Under the pieces are notes generated by a model. It had not been told where the DNA came from, searched no databases, and saw only the letters and a program-made list of their open reading frames with translations. The translations under genes and the position numbers were made by a program. A DNA stretch of 64,000 bases, taken from Limnoperna fortunei. Taxonomy: Eukaryota > Mollusca > Bivalvia > Mytilida > Modiolidae. Below, piece after piece: positions 24,236 to 36,580 of this stretch. The stretch is taken from NCBI GenBank assembly GCA_944474755.1, contig OX104122.1, positions 2,598,751 through 2,662,750 of the forward strand, given 5' to 3'. Position 1 is the stretch's first letter. Each line of letters starts with the position of its first letter.

Positions 24236-25748
24236 TTTGTCTTATTAAGACGCAACTTTGTCACATTTGGAGCGAAGTAATTTGACTACATTTTATAGGA
24301 GTTATCTCCCATTATATATGTTACTGATTGGTTTTTCACATGGTACTCTTTACCTATTAAATATAAAGGGAAACGAAAGAGTGCAAAATGTTGGTGTCTT
24401 AAAGGAGCAACTTTTTTACATTATAGGGAAAGGATATGACTTCATTTTATAGGAGTTATCTCCCATTATATATGTAACTTATTGGTTTTTTACAGGTTAC
24501 TCATTAACTATTAATGATAAAGGGAAACCAAAGAGTGCAAAATGTTGGTCCCTTCAAGGAGCAACTTTGTTACATTTTTAGGGAAAGGATTTGACTTCAT
24601 TTTATAGGAGTTATCTCCCATTATATATGTAACTTATTGGTTTTTCACATGTTACTCATTAACTATTGATGAAAAAGGGAAACGAAAGAGTGCAAAATGT
24701 TGGTCTTTTAAAGGAGCAACTTTTTAAGATTTGCAGGGAAAGGATTTGACTTCATTTTATAGGAGTTATCTCCCATTGTATATGTAACTTATTGGTTTTT
24801 TACAGGTTACTCATTAACTATTAATGATACAGGGAAACTAAAGAGTGCAAAATGTTGGTCTTTTATAGGAGCAACTTTGTTACATTTGCAGGGAAAGGAT
24901 TTGACTTCATTTTATAGAGTTACCTCCCATTATATATGTAACTTATTGGTTTTTTACATGTTACTCATTCACTGTTAATGATAAAGGGAAACTAAAGAGT
25001 GCAAAATGTTGGTCTCTTAAAGGAGCAACTTTGTTACATTTACAAGGAAAGGATTTGACTTCATTTTATAGGAGTTATCTCCCATTATATATTTAACTGA
25101 TTGGTTTTTCACATGGAACTCATTAACTATTAATGATAGAGGGAAACTAAAGAGTGCAAAATGTTGATCACTTAAAGGAGCAACTTTGTTACATTTACAG
25201 GAAAAGGATTTGACTTCATTTTATAGGAGTTATCTCCCATTATATATGTAACTTATTGGTTTTTTACATGTTACTCATTCACTGTTAATGATAAAGGGAA
25301 ACTAAAGAGTGAAAAATGTTTGTCTCTTAAAGGAGCAACTTTGTTACATTTACAGGGAAAGGATTTGACTTCATTTTATAGGAGTTATCTCCCATTATAT
25401 TTGTAATTTATTAGTTTTTCACATGTAACTCATTAATTATTAATGATAAAAGGAAAGTGAAGAGTGCAAAATGTTGGTCTTTTACAGGAGCAAATTTGTT
25501 ACATTTACAGAGAAAGGATTTGAATTCATTTTATAGGAGTTATCTCCCATTATATATGTAACTGATTGGTTTTCCACATGGTACTCATTAACTATTTATT
25601 ATAGAGGGAAACTAAAGAGTGCAAAATGTTGATCTCTTAAAGGAACAACTTTGTTACATTTACAGGGAAAGGATTTGACTTCATTTTATAGGAGTTATCT
25701 CCCATTATATTTGTAATTTATTAGTTTTTCACATGTAACTCATTAACT
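24236..25748 (+). repeat. 155-bp core array of E11, about 10 monomers
   Basis: 155-bp period. A 64-codon plus-strand frame at 24,258-24,452 lies wholly in monomer sequence and is not a gene. Confidence 0.92.
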
Positions 25749-26123
25749 AGGCATGGGGTCTTCACAATAGACCCTCATGCCCTTTGACCTTGAAAACTTG
25801 TATGGGTCAAGGTCACGTACTAGTTTTTAACCTTTGCTATTTTAAAAGATATTAAAATTATTTTCGTCTTAAAATGTTCTATTAATAATAACGAGTAAAT
25901 AAAGACATGGCGTTAAAAGTTGTATAAAACTTTTATAAGAGTTATCTCTCTTAGAATGCCAATCTGTAGCAAATAATATAAAATAATTTCTATTTTAAAT
26001 ATTTATAGCAAAGTTATAACATTTTGCAAAAAGATGATTATTTTAAATGTCATCATGTAATACAAAATTAAAATTAATATGGAAAGACCCTCAAATGTTC
26101 AACCGAACAGTTGATCTTTAATT

Positions 26124-26154
26124 AAGGCTTTCCACTTTCCGAGTGGAAAGACTT
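26124..26154. other. 5' terminal hairpin of E12 (variant)
   Basis: Stem AAGGCTTTCCACT / AGTGGAAAGACTT with one mismatch and loop TTCCG. Same position and arm motif as the E4-type hairpin. Confidence 0.8.
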
Positions 26155-26566
26155 ACTGTTATTAGTCTGTTTCTTATTATTCTTATTTTTTTCCGCCAAG
26201 TTTTGTCACCCCATTATAAATTTTGTTTCGCGACATGTCGTGAAGACATTTTGTACTATGGATGTATGAGACATTACGCATTCGCAGTTAACCCTGTCAC
26301 ACCGAACACTTTTTCTTTACGGAGTTATTTCCCCTGTCATAAAAAGCTTGTGTGCAGATAAACTTTGAAACCGTAAAAGATTTTGCAATGAAAGTTGTTG
26401 CAAAATGGTCAGCTATTGATTGCGACAATTTGTTACATATCGCGCAAAGTATTTTGACGACTCCTTGTAGGAGTTATTTCCCCTTATTTATTGAAAGTAC
26501 ATTTTGTACCATAGTAACTCATGAACCAGAGGTGACAGAGACTAGATATTTCACAGTTGGTCATCA

Positions 26567-26612
26567 TTGACCTTGACCTTGAAAAAGGTCACAAGGTCAA
26601 AGGTCAAGGTCA
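26567..26612. promoter_or_regulatory. AGGTCA palindrome, module 1 of E12
   Basis: TTGACCTTGACCTTG faces AGGTCAAAGGTCAAGGTCA. The left arm has DR0 and the right arm DR1 plus DR0 spacing. Confidence 0.4.
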
Positions 26613-26853
26613 CATTCTAAATTTTGACATTGTGGTGTGTGCGATTCTCCTCCTGAACCATAAGAGCTACAGAAATAAATCTTTTACCAAAATGTAGACC
26701 ATATTAAGGTCTTGAAAGGTCACTATAAATGATTTGACTTTTGAAAGAGTTATCTCCCCTAGACCATTAAAATGTATTGTGAATATCATTATATCCCTAA
26801 ATCTCAGTAACTATAACAGATATATATATGAAACCTTATATCATTGGTCATCA

Positions 26854-26899
26854 TTGACCTTGACCTTGAAAAGGGACATAAGGTCAAAGGTCAAGGTCA
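26854..26899. promoter_or_regulatory. AGGTCA palindrome, module 2 of E12
   Basis: Same arrangement as module 1, 287 bp downstream, with AGGTCA at 26,881, 26,888 and 26,894. Confidence 0.4.
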
Positions 26900-27143
26900 C
26901 ATTCTAAATTTTTACATTTTCTTGTCGTCGCTATTTCTTTTAAACGGTAAAAGATAGGTTATAACTTGTAACGAATAAAATGTCGGCCTCATAAAGGCGC
27001 AACTTTTTCCTATTTGGAAGAAAAGGATTTGACTTCATCTTATAGGAGTTATCTCCCATTACAACAAGTGATATTTAGTTTTTCATTGATAACTTATGAA
27101 CTATTGATAGTAGAGGCATGGGGTCTTTCACTAAAGACCATTA

Positions 27144-27180
27144 TGACCTTAACCTTGAAACAGATACAAGGTCAAGGTCA
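27144..27180. promoter_or_regulatory. AGGTCA cluster, module 3 of E12
   Basis: TGACCTTAACCTTG faces AGGTCAAGGTCA (27,169-27,180). It corresponds to the single AGGTCA pair in the tails of the expanded elements. Confidence 0.35.
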
Positions 27181-27632
27181 CCTTTTAAATTTTGGTATTT
27201 ATGATAAATAGTCATATCTTCATGACTTTAAGATATATTGACATAGTGGATCTTCATTGTTGGTCCTTTTTTTACCCTCAGCTAGGTCAAGGTCACATTG
27301 TAAGAAGTCAAGGTCAAATCCTATTTTTTTGGAAATTCTGCTTTTTCGAGTATATAAAATGGTACATAATAATAAATGATTTGTTTTTAAAGCATTAAAT
27401 ATGCAAATATCAAACACTTGGTAGTCAAGGTCATTTATCTCAATTAAAGTCCTATTTTATGACCTTTTTTATTTCGAAAGATATACGCATGGTTTTTCTT
27501 TCGTTTGTTTATTTTGAAAAGAAGATTCAATTTCCATAAAACCAAAGTCAAGGCCATGGTCGTTCTTGCAATAAGTGGAAAGCCTCTCATTTGTTCGGTA
27601 GAACCAATGAACTTATATTTATTATTATTATT

Positions 27633-27662
27633 AGGTCTTTCCACCTTTCTGTGGAAAGACCT
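27633..27662. other. 5' terminal hairpin of E13
   Basis: Identical to the E4 hairpin: 12-bp perfect stem, CTTTCT loop. It follows the 3' end of E12 through ATTATTATTATT. Confidence 0.9.
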
Positions 27663-27677
27663 ATAGTTATTGTTCTG

Positions 27678-27711
<34 letters not shown>

Positions 27712-28093
27712 TTCTCCCACTTCTTGCGAAAACTGATGTGCGGTTTTTTCATTTCGCGACATGTCGCTTTGATATTTTATATCTGATATCGGTGACCCAT
27801 TGCGCTTTCGCAGTTCACCCTGACTGACCGCACCCTTTTTCTTTACGGAGTTATCTCCCCTTTTACTAAAAAGCTTGTTCTTGCTACTCCTCCTAAACCA
27901 AAAAAGATAGCAGTACCAAATCTTTACCAAAATGTGTCCTATATCCTTGCGCAACTTTGGGACAGATTGATTGAAGGGTTCTGACGACATCTTATAGGAG
28001 TTATCTCCCTTTAAATAAAAGTAGTAAGTGACATTCAAACAAATCTCAACAACTAAAAGAGATAGAGGCCTGGGGTCTTCACTTTAGACCATC

Positions 28094-28140
28094 ATGACCT
28101 TTGACCTTGAAAATGGACACAAGGTCAAAGGTCAAGGTCA
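28094..28140. promoter_or_regulatory. AGGTCA palindrome in E13 head
   Basis: Left arm ATGACCTTTGACCTTG (one outer mismatch), right arm AGGTCAAAGGTCA and a third AGGTCA ending at 28,140. Confidence 0.42.
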
Positions 28141-28213
28141 CGTTCTAAATTTTGACATTTGCTTGTGTGCGCTACTCCTCTGAAACGGTAAAAGATAGAT
28201 AAACACTTATTGA

Positions 28214-30522
28214 GAGTAAAATGTTCGTCTTATTAAGACGCAACTTTGTCACATTTGGAGGGAAGTAATTTGACTTCATTTTATACGAGTTATCTCCCAT
28301 TATATATGTAACTGATTGGTTTTTCACATGGTACTCATTAACTATTAATGATAGAGGGAAAGGAAAGAGTGCAAAATGTTGGTCTCTTAAAGGAGTAACT
28401 TTGTTACATTTATAGGGAAAGGATTTGACTTCATTTTATAGGAGTTATCTCCCATTATATATGTAACTTATTGGTTTTTTAAATGTTACTCATTAACTAT
28501 TAATGATAAAGGGAAACGAAAGAGTGCAGAATGTTGGTCTCTTAAAGGAGAAACTTTGTTACATTTATAGGTAAAGGATTTGACTTCATTTTATACGAGT
28601 TATCTCCCATTATATATGTAACTTATTGGTTTTTTACATGTTACTCATTAACTGTTAATGATAAAGGGAAACGAAAGAGCGCGAAATGTTGGTCTCTTAA
28701 AGGAGTAACTATGTTACATTTACAGGAAAGGATTTGACTTCATTTTATAGGAGTTATCTCCCATTATATATGTAACTGATTGGTTTTTCACATTGTACTC
28801 ATTAACTATTAATGATAGAGGGAAACAAAAGAGTGCAAAATGTTGGTCTTTTAAAGGAGCAACTTTGTCACATTTACAGGGAAAGGATTTGACTTCATTT
28901 TATAGGAGTTATCTCCCATTATATATGTATCTGATTGGTTTTTCACATGGTTCTCATTAACTATAAATGATAGAGGGAAAGTAAAGAGTGCAAAATGTTG
29001 ATCTCTTAAAGGAGCAACTTTGTTACATTAACAGGTAAAGGATTTGACTTCATTTTATAGGAGTTATCTCCCATTATATATGTAACTTATTGGTTTTTTA
29101 CATGTTATTTATTAACTATTAATGATAAAGGGAAACCAAAGAGGGCAAAATGTTGGTCTCTTAAAGGAGCAACTTTGTTACATTTAAAAGGAAAGAATTT
29201 GACTTCATTTATAGGAGTTATCTCCCATTAGATATGTAACTGATTGGTTTTTCGCATGGTACTCATTAACTGTTAATGATAGAAGGAAACTAAAGAGTGC
29301 AAAATGTTGATCTCTTAAAGAGGCAACTTTGTTACATTTACAGGTTAAGGATTTGACTTCATTTTATAGGAGTTATCTCCCACTATATATGTAACTTATT
29401 GGTTTTTTACATGTTACTCATTAACTATTAATGATAAAGGGAAACGAATGAGTGCAAAATGTTGGTCTCTTAAAGGAGCAACTTTGTTACATTTATAGGG
29501 AAAGGATTTGACTTCATTTTATAGGAGTTATCTCCCATTATATATGTAACTGATTGGTTTTTCGCATGGTACTCATTAACTATTAATGATAGAGGGAAAC
29601 TAAAGAGTGCAAAATGTTGATCTCTTGAAGGAGCAACTTTGTCACATTTACAGGTAAAGGATTTGATTTCATTTTATAGGAGTTATCTCCCATTACATAT
29701 GTAACTTATTGGTTTTTTACATGTTACTCATTAACTATTAATGATAAAGGGAAACGAAAGAGTGCAAAATGTTGGTCTCTTGAAGGAGCAACTTTGTTAC
29801 ATATATAGGGAAAGGATTTGACTTCATTTTATAGGAGTTATCTCCCATTATAGATGTAACTGATTGGTTTTTCACATGGTACTCATTAACTATTAATGAT
29901 AGAGGGAAACTAAAGAGTGCAAAATGTTGATCTCTTAAAGGAACAACTTTCTCACATTTACAGGAAAAGGATTTGACTTCATTTTATAGGAGTTATCTCC
30001 CATTATATATGTAACTTATTGGTTTTTCGCATGGTACTCATTAACTATTAATGATAGAGGGAAACTAAAGAGTGCAAAATGTTGATCTCTTGAAGGAGCA
30101 ACTTTGTCACATTTACAGGTAAAGGATTTGACTTCATTTTATAGGAGTTATCTCCCATTATATATGTAACTTATTGGTTTTTTACATGTTACTCATTAAC
30201 TATTAATGATAAAGGGAAACGAAAGAGTGCAAAATGTTGGTCTCTTGAAGGAGCAACTTTGTTACATATATAGGGAAAGGATTTGACTTCATTTTATAGG
30301 AGTTATCTCCCATTATAGATGTAACTGATTGGTTTTTCACATCGTACTCATTAACTAATAATGATAGAGGGAAACTAAAGAGTGCAAAATGTTGATCTCT
30401 TAAAGGAACAACTTTCTCACATTTACAGGAAAAGGATTTGACTTCATTTTATAGGAGTTATCTCCCATTATATATGTAACTTATTGGTTTTTCACTTGTA
30501 ACTCATTAACTATTAATGATAG
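28214..30522 (+). repeat. 155-bp core array of E13, about 15 monomers
   Basis: 155-bp period. The variant TTTTCGCATGG recurs at 29,254, 29,564 and 30,029 (310 and 465 bp apart), showing dimer and trimer exchange. The last monomers repeat the GAACAACTTTCTCACATTT variant. Confidence 0.92.
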
Positions 30523-31295
30523 AGGCATGGGGTCTTCACCATAGACTCTCATGCCCTTTGACCTTGAAAACTTGTATGGGTCAAGGTCAGGTACTAGTTT
30601 TTTACCTTTGCTATTTTTAAAGATATTGAAATTATTTTCGTCTTAAAATGTTCTATTAATAATTACGAGTAAATAAAGACATGGCGTTAAAAGTTGTATA
30701 AAAATTTTATAAGAGTTATCTCTCTTAGAATGCCAATCTGTAGCAAATAATATAAAATAATTTCTATTTTAAATATTTATAGCAAAGTTATAACATTTTG
30801 CAAAAAGATGATTATTTTAAATGTCATCATGTAATAAAAGATTAAAATTAATATGGAAAGACCCTCAAATGTTCAACCGAACAGTTGATCTTTAATTATT
30901 ATTATTATTATTCTTCTCCCACTTCCTGCGCAAACTGATGTGCGGTTTTTTCATTTCGCGACATGTCGCTTTGATATTTTATATCTGATATCGGTGACCC
31001 ATTACGCTTTCGCAGTTCACCCTGACTGACCGCACCCTTTTCCTTTCAGGAGTTATCTCCCCTTTTACTAAAAAGCTTGTTCATGCTACTCCTCCTAAAC
31101 CAAAAAAGATAGCAATACCAAACCTTGACCAAAATGTGTCCTATATCCTTGCGCAACTTTGGGACAGATTGATTGAAGGGTTCTGACGACATCTTATAGG
31201 AGTTATCTCCCTTTAAATAAAAGTAGTAAGTGATATTCAAACAAATCTCAACAACTAAAAGAGATAGAGGCCTGGGGTCTTCACCATAGATCATC

Positions 31296-31342
31296 TTGAC
31301 CTTTGACCTTGAAAATGGACACAAGGTCAAAGGTCAAGGTCA
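31296..31342. promoter_or_regulatory. AGGTCA palindrome in E14 head
   Basis: Perfect inverted DR1 arms (31,296-31,311 and 31,322-31,337) and a third AGGTCA at 31,337-31,342. Confidence 0.42.
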
Positions 31343-31415
31343 CGTTCTAAATTTTGACATTTGCTTGTGTGCGCTACTCCTCTGAAACGGTAAAAGATAG
31401 ATAAACACTTATTGA

Positions 31416-34400
31416 GAGTAAAATGTTTGTCTTATTAAGACGCAACTTTGTCACATTTGGAGCGAAGTAATTTGACTTCATTTTATAGGAGTTATCTCCC
31501 ATTATATATGTAACTGATTGGTTTTTCACATGGTACTCATTAACTATTAATGACAGAGGGAAAGTAAAGAGTGCAAAATGTTGATCTCTTAAAGGAGCAA
31601 CTTTGTTACATTTACAGGTAAAGGATTTGACTTCATTTTATAGGAGTTATCTCCCATTATATATGTAACTTATTGGTTTTTTACATGTTACTCATTAACT
31701 ATTAATGATAAAAGGAAACGAAAGAGTACAAAATGTTGGTCTCTTAAAGGAGCAACTTTGTTACATTTATAGGGAAAGGATTTGACTTCATTTTATAGGA
31801 GTTATCTCCCATTATATATGTAACTGATTGGTTTTTCACATGGTACTCATTAACTGTTAATGATAGAGGGAAAGTAAAGAGTGCAAAATGTTGATGTCTT
31901 AAAGGAGCAACTTTGTTACGTTTACAGGTAAAGGATTTGACTTCATTTTATAGGAGTTATCTCCCATTATATATGTAATTTATTAGTTTTTCACATGCAA
32001 CTCATTAACTATTAATGATAAAAGGAAACGAAAGAGTGCAAAATGTTGGTCTTTTACAGGAGCAACTTTGTTACATTTACAGGTAAAGGATTCGACTTCA
32101 TTTTTTAGGAGTTATTTCCCATTATATATGTAACTTATTGGTTTTTTACATGTTACTCATTAACTATTAATTATAAAAGGAAACGAAAGAGTGCAAAATG
32201 TTGGTCTCTTAAAGGAGCAAGTTTGTTACATTTATAGGGAAAGGATTTGACTTCATTTTATAGGAGTTATCTCCCATTATATATGTAACTGATTGGTTTT
32301 TCGCATGGTACTCATTAACTATTAATGATAGAGGGAAAGTAAAGAGTGCAAAATGTTGATCTCTTAAAGGAGCAACTTTGTTACGTTTACAGGTAAAGGA
32401 TTTGACTTCATTTTATAGGAGTTATCTCCCATTATATATGTAATTTATTAGTTTTTCACATGCAACTCATTAACTATTAATGATAAAAGGAAACGAAAGA
32501 GTGCAAAATGTTGGTCTCTTAAAGGAGCAACTTTTATACATTTATAAGGAAAGGATTTGACTTCATTTTATAGGAGTTATCTCCCATTATATATGTAACT
32601 TATTGGTTTTTTACATGTTACTCATTAACTATTAATTATAAAAGGAAACGAAAGAGTGCAAAATGTTGGTCTCTTAAAGGAGCAACTTTGTTACATTTAT
32701 AGGGAAAGGATTTGACTTCATTTTATAGGAGTTATCTCCCATTATATATGTAACTGATTGGTTTTTCGCATGGTACTCATTAACTATTAATGATAGAGGG
32801 AAAGTAAAGAGTGCAAAATGTTGATCTCTTAAAGGAGCAACTTTGTTACGTTTACAGGTAAAGGATTTGACTTCATTTTATAGGAGTTATCTCCCATTAT
32901 ATATGTAATTTATTAGTTTTTCACATGCAACTCATTAACTATTAATGGTAAAAGGAAACGAAAGAGTGCAAAATGTTGGTCTCTTAAAGGAGCAACTTTT
33001 ATACATTTATAGGGAAAGGATTTGACTTCATTTTATAGGAGTTATCTCCCATTATATATGTAACTTATTGGTTTTTTACATGTTACTCATTAACTATTAA
33101 TTATAAAAGGAAACGAAAGAGTGCAAAATGTTGGTCTCTTAAAGGAGCAACTTTGTTACATTTATAGGGAAAGGATTTGACTTCATTTTATAGGAGTTAT
33201 CTCCCATTATATATGTAACTGATTGGTTTTTCGCATGGTACTCATTAACTATTAATGATAGAGGGAAAGTAAAGAGTGCAAAATGTTGATCTCTTAAAGG
33301 AGCAACTTTGTTACGTTTACAGGTAAAGGATTTGACTTCATTTTATAGGAGTTATCTCCCATTATATATGTAATTTATTAGTTTTTCACATGCAACTCAT
33401 TAACTATTAATGATAAAGGGAAACGAAAGAGTGCAAAATGTTGGTCTTTTACAGGAGCAACTTTGTTACATTTACAGGTAAAGGATTCGACTTCATATTT
33501 TAGGAGTTATCTCCCATTATATATGTAACTTATTGGTTTTTTACATGTTACTCATTAACTATTAATGATAAAGGGAAACGAAAGAGTGCAAAATGTTGGT
33601 CTCTTAAAGGAGCAACTTTGTTACATTTACAGGTAAAGGATTCGACTTCATTTTTTAGGAGTTATCTCCCATTATATATGTAACTTATTGTTTTTTTACA
33701 TGTTACTCATTAACTATTAATGATAAAGGGAAACGAAAGAGTGCAAAATGTTGGTCTCTTAAAGGAGCAACTTTTATACATTTATAGGGAAAGGATTTGA
33801 CTTCATTTTATAGGAGTTATCTCCCACTATATATGTAACATTGGTTTTTCACATGTTACTCATTAACTATTAATGATAAAGGGAAACGAAAGAGTGTAGA
33901 ATGTTGGTCACTTAAAGGAGCAACTTTGTTACATTTATAGGGAAAGGATTTGACTTCATTTTATAGGAGTTATCTCCCATTATATATGTAACTGATTGGT
34001 TTTTCACATGGTACTCATTAACTATTAATGACAGAGGGAAAGTAAAGAGTGCAAAATGTTGATTTCTTAAAGGAGCAACTTTGTTACATTTACAGGTAAA
34101 GGATTTGACTTCATTTTATAGGAGTTATCTCCCATTATATATGTAACTTATTGGTTTTTTACATGTTACTCATTAACTATTAATGATAAAAGGAAACGAA
34201 AGAGTGCAAAATGTTGGTCTCTTAAAGGAGCAACTTTGTTACATTTATAGGGAAAGGATTTGACTTCATTTTATAGGAGTTATCTCCCATTATATATGTA
34301 ACTGATTGGTTTTTCACATGGTACTCATTAACTATTAATGATAGAGGGAAAGTAAAGAGTGCAAAATGTTGATGTCTTAAAGTAGCAACTTTGTTACGTT

Positions 34401-36205
34401 TACAGGTAAAGGATTTGACTTCATTTTATAGGAGTTATCTCCCATTATATATGTAATTTATTAGTTTTTCACATGCAACTCATTAACTATTAATGATAAA
34501 GGGAAACGAAAGAGTGCAAAATGTTGGTCTCTTAAAGGAGCAACTTTTATACATTTATAGGTAAAGGATTTGACTTCATTTTATAGGAGTTATCTCCCAT
34601 TATATATGTAATTTATTAGTTTTTCACATGCAACTCATTAACTATTAATGATAAAGGGAAACGAAAGAGTGCAAAATGTTGGTCTTTTACAGGAGCAACT
34701 TTGTTACATTTACAGGTAAAGGATTCGACTTCATATTTTAGGAGTTATCTCCCATTATATATGTAACTTATTGGTTTTTTACATGTTACTCATTAACTAT
34801 TAATGATAAAGGGAAACGAAAGAGTGCAAAATGTTGGTCTTTTACAGGAGCAACTTTGTTACATTTACAGGTAAAAGATTCGACTTCATATTTTAGGAGT
34901 TATCTCCCATTATATATGTAACTTATTAGTTTTTCACATGCAACTCATTAACTATTAATGATAAAGGGAAACGAAAGAGTGCAAAATGTTGGTCTCTTAA
35001 AGGAACCACTTTTATACATTTATAGGTAAAGGATTTGACTTCATTTTATAGGAGTTATCTCCCATTATATATGTAATTTATTAGTTTTTCACATGCAACT
35101 CATTAACTATTAATGATAAAGGGAAACGAAAGAGTGCAAAATGTTGGTCTCTTAAAGGAGCAACTTTGTTACATTTACAGGTAAAGGATTCGACTTCATA
35201 TTTTAGGAGTTATCTCCCATTATATATGTAACTTATTGGTTTTTTACATGTTACTCATTAACTATTAATGATAAAGGGAAACGAAAGAGTGCAAAATGTT
35301 GGTCTCTTAAAGGAGCAACTTTGTTACATTTACAGGTAAAGGATTCGACTTCATTTTTTAGGAGTTATCTCCCATTATATATGTAACTTATTGTTTTTTT
35401 ACATGTTACTCATTAACTATTAATGATAAAGGGAAACGAAAGAGTGCAAAATGTTGGTCTTTTACAGGAGCAACTTTGTTACATTTACAGGTAAAGGATT
35501 CGACTTCATATTTTAGGAGTTATCTCCCATTATATATGTAACTTATTGGTTTTTTACAGGTTACTCATTAACTATTAAAGATAAAGGGAAACTAAAGAGT
35601 GCAAAATGTTGGCCTCTTAAAGGAGCAACTTTGTTACATTCACATGTAAAGGATTTGACTTCATTTTATAGGATTTATCTACCATTATATATGTAACTTA
35701 TTGGTTTTTTACATGTTACTCATTAACTATTATTGATAAAGGGAAACTAAAGAGTGCAAAATGTTGGTCTCTTAGAGGAGCAACTTTGCTACATTTACAG
35801 GGAAAGGATTTGACTTCATTTTATAGGAGTTATCTCCCATTATATATGTAACTGATTGGTTTTTCACATGTTACTCATTTACTATTAATGATAAAGGGAA
35901 ACTAAAGAGTGCAAAATGTTGGACTTTTATTGGAGCAACTTTGTTACGTTTTCAAGGAAATGATTTGACTTCATTTTATAGGAGTTATCTCCCATTATAT
36001 ATGTAACTTATTGGTGTTTCACAAGTAACTCGTTAACTATTATTGATAAAGGAAAACTAGAGAGTGCAAAATGTTGCTCTCTTAAAAAAAGCAACTTTGT
36101 CACATTTACAGGAAGATGATTTGACTTCATTTTATAGTAGTTATCTCCCATTATATATGTAACTTATTTTTTTTTCACTTGTAACTCATTAACCATTTAT
36201 GATAG
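31416..36205 (+). repeat. 155-bp core array of E14, about 31 monomers with 465-bp trimers
   Basis: The variant GTTACGTTTACAGG recurs at 31,915, 32,380, 32,845 and 33,310, exactly 465 bp apart, so a three-monomer higher-order repeat occupies about 31,900-33,400. Its three members differ in the TTTTCGCATGG, CACATGCAACTC and AATTATAAAAGG variants. From 33,400 to 35,560 other variants (GGATTCGACTTCAT) spread through many units. The 3' end is older-looking. Confidence 0.93.
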
Positions 36206-36580
36206 AGGCACGGGGTCTTCACCATAGACCCTCGTGCCCTTTGACCTTGAAAACTTGCATGGGTCAAGGTCACGTACTTATTTTTGACCTTTGCTATTTT
36301 CAAAGATATTGAAATGATTTTCTTCCTAAAATGTTCTATTAATAATTACGAGTAATTTAAGACATGCCGTGAAAAGTTGTATCACAATTTTATAAGAGTT
36401 ATCTCTCTTAGAATACCAATATGTATCAAATAATACAAAATAATTTCTTTTTTAAATATTTATAGCAAAATTATAACATTTCGCAAAAAGTTGATTATTT
36501 TGAATGTCATCACGTAATACAAAATGAATATAAGTATGGAAAGACCCTCAAATGTTCAACCGAACAGTTGATCTTTAATT

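Larger units (their letters stand above)
23704..26123 (+). mobile_element. E11: Helentron/pearl-like element lacking its 5' hairpin
   Basis: It starts at (TTA)n. Parts are head (to 24,235), ten monomers (24,236-25,748) and tail (25,749-26,123). The last monomer joins the tail through a short deletion (ATTAACTAGGCATGG), which removes the ATTAATGATAGA linker present elsewhere. Confidence 0.64.
26124..27632 (+). mobile_element. E12: divergent, unexpanded relative of the element series (progenitor-like)
   Basis: It has a variant 5' hairpin (26,124-26,154), interrupted T/A-rich sequence, then CGCGACATGTCG and CGCATTCGCAGTTAACCC matching the heads. Three diverged ~287-bp modules follow, each ending in AGGTCA clusters (about 26,594, 26,881 and 27,169). 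The third module contains one core-like segment (about 26,975-27,115, with ATCTTATAGGAGTTATCTCC) instead of an array, followed directly by GAGGCATGGGGTCTTTCAC of the tail. The 3' side is different sequence ending in GGAAAGCC and the hairpin 27,588-27,609. Small plus-strand frames (64-72 codons) are not convincing genes. Confidence 0.62.
27633..30896 (+). mobile_element. E13: complete Helentron/pearl-like element, second head subtype
   Basis: It has the 5' hairpin (27,633-27,662), a long (TTA)n to about 27,710, then a different head start (CTTCTCCCACTTCTTGCG, GATGTGCGGTTTTTTC) shared with E14. Fifteen core monomers (28,214-30,522) and the tail (30,523-30,896) follow. An Asn-rich minus-strand frame here is only the TTA microsatellite read as codons. 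Confidence 0.7.
30897..36580 (+). mobile_element. E14: largest Helentron/pearl-like element in the window
   Basis: It starts at (TTA)n without a 5' hairpin and uses the E13-type head start. Parts are head (to 31,415), about 31 core monomers (31,416-36,205) and tail (36,206-36,580). The tail is closest to those of E4 and E6 (CGTGAAAAGTTGTATCAC, TTTCGCAAAAAGTT). Confidence 0.65.

Noticed and set aside
26143..27398. Small plus-strand frames in E12
   Set aside because: They cross module boundaries and hairpins and match no protein family; length is near chance.
27444..27752. Asparagine-rich minus-strand frame (and Ile-rich plus-strand frame at 27,591-27,827)
   Set aside because: The Asn/Ile runs are the (TTA)n microsatellite of E13 read as codons.
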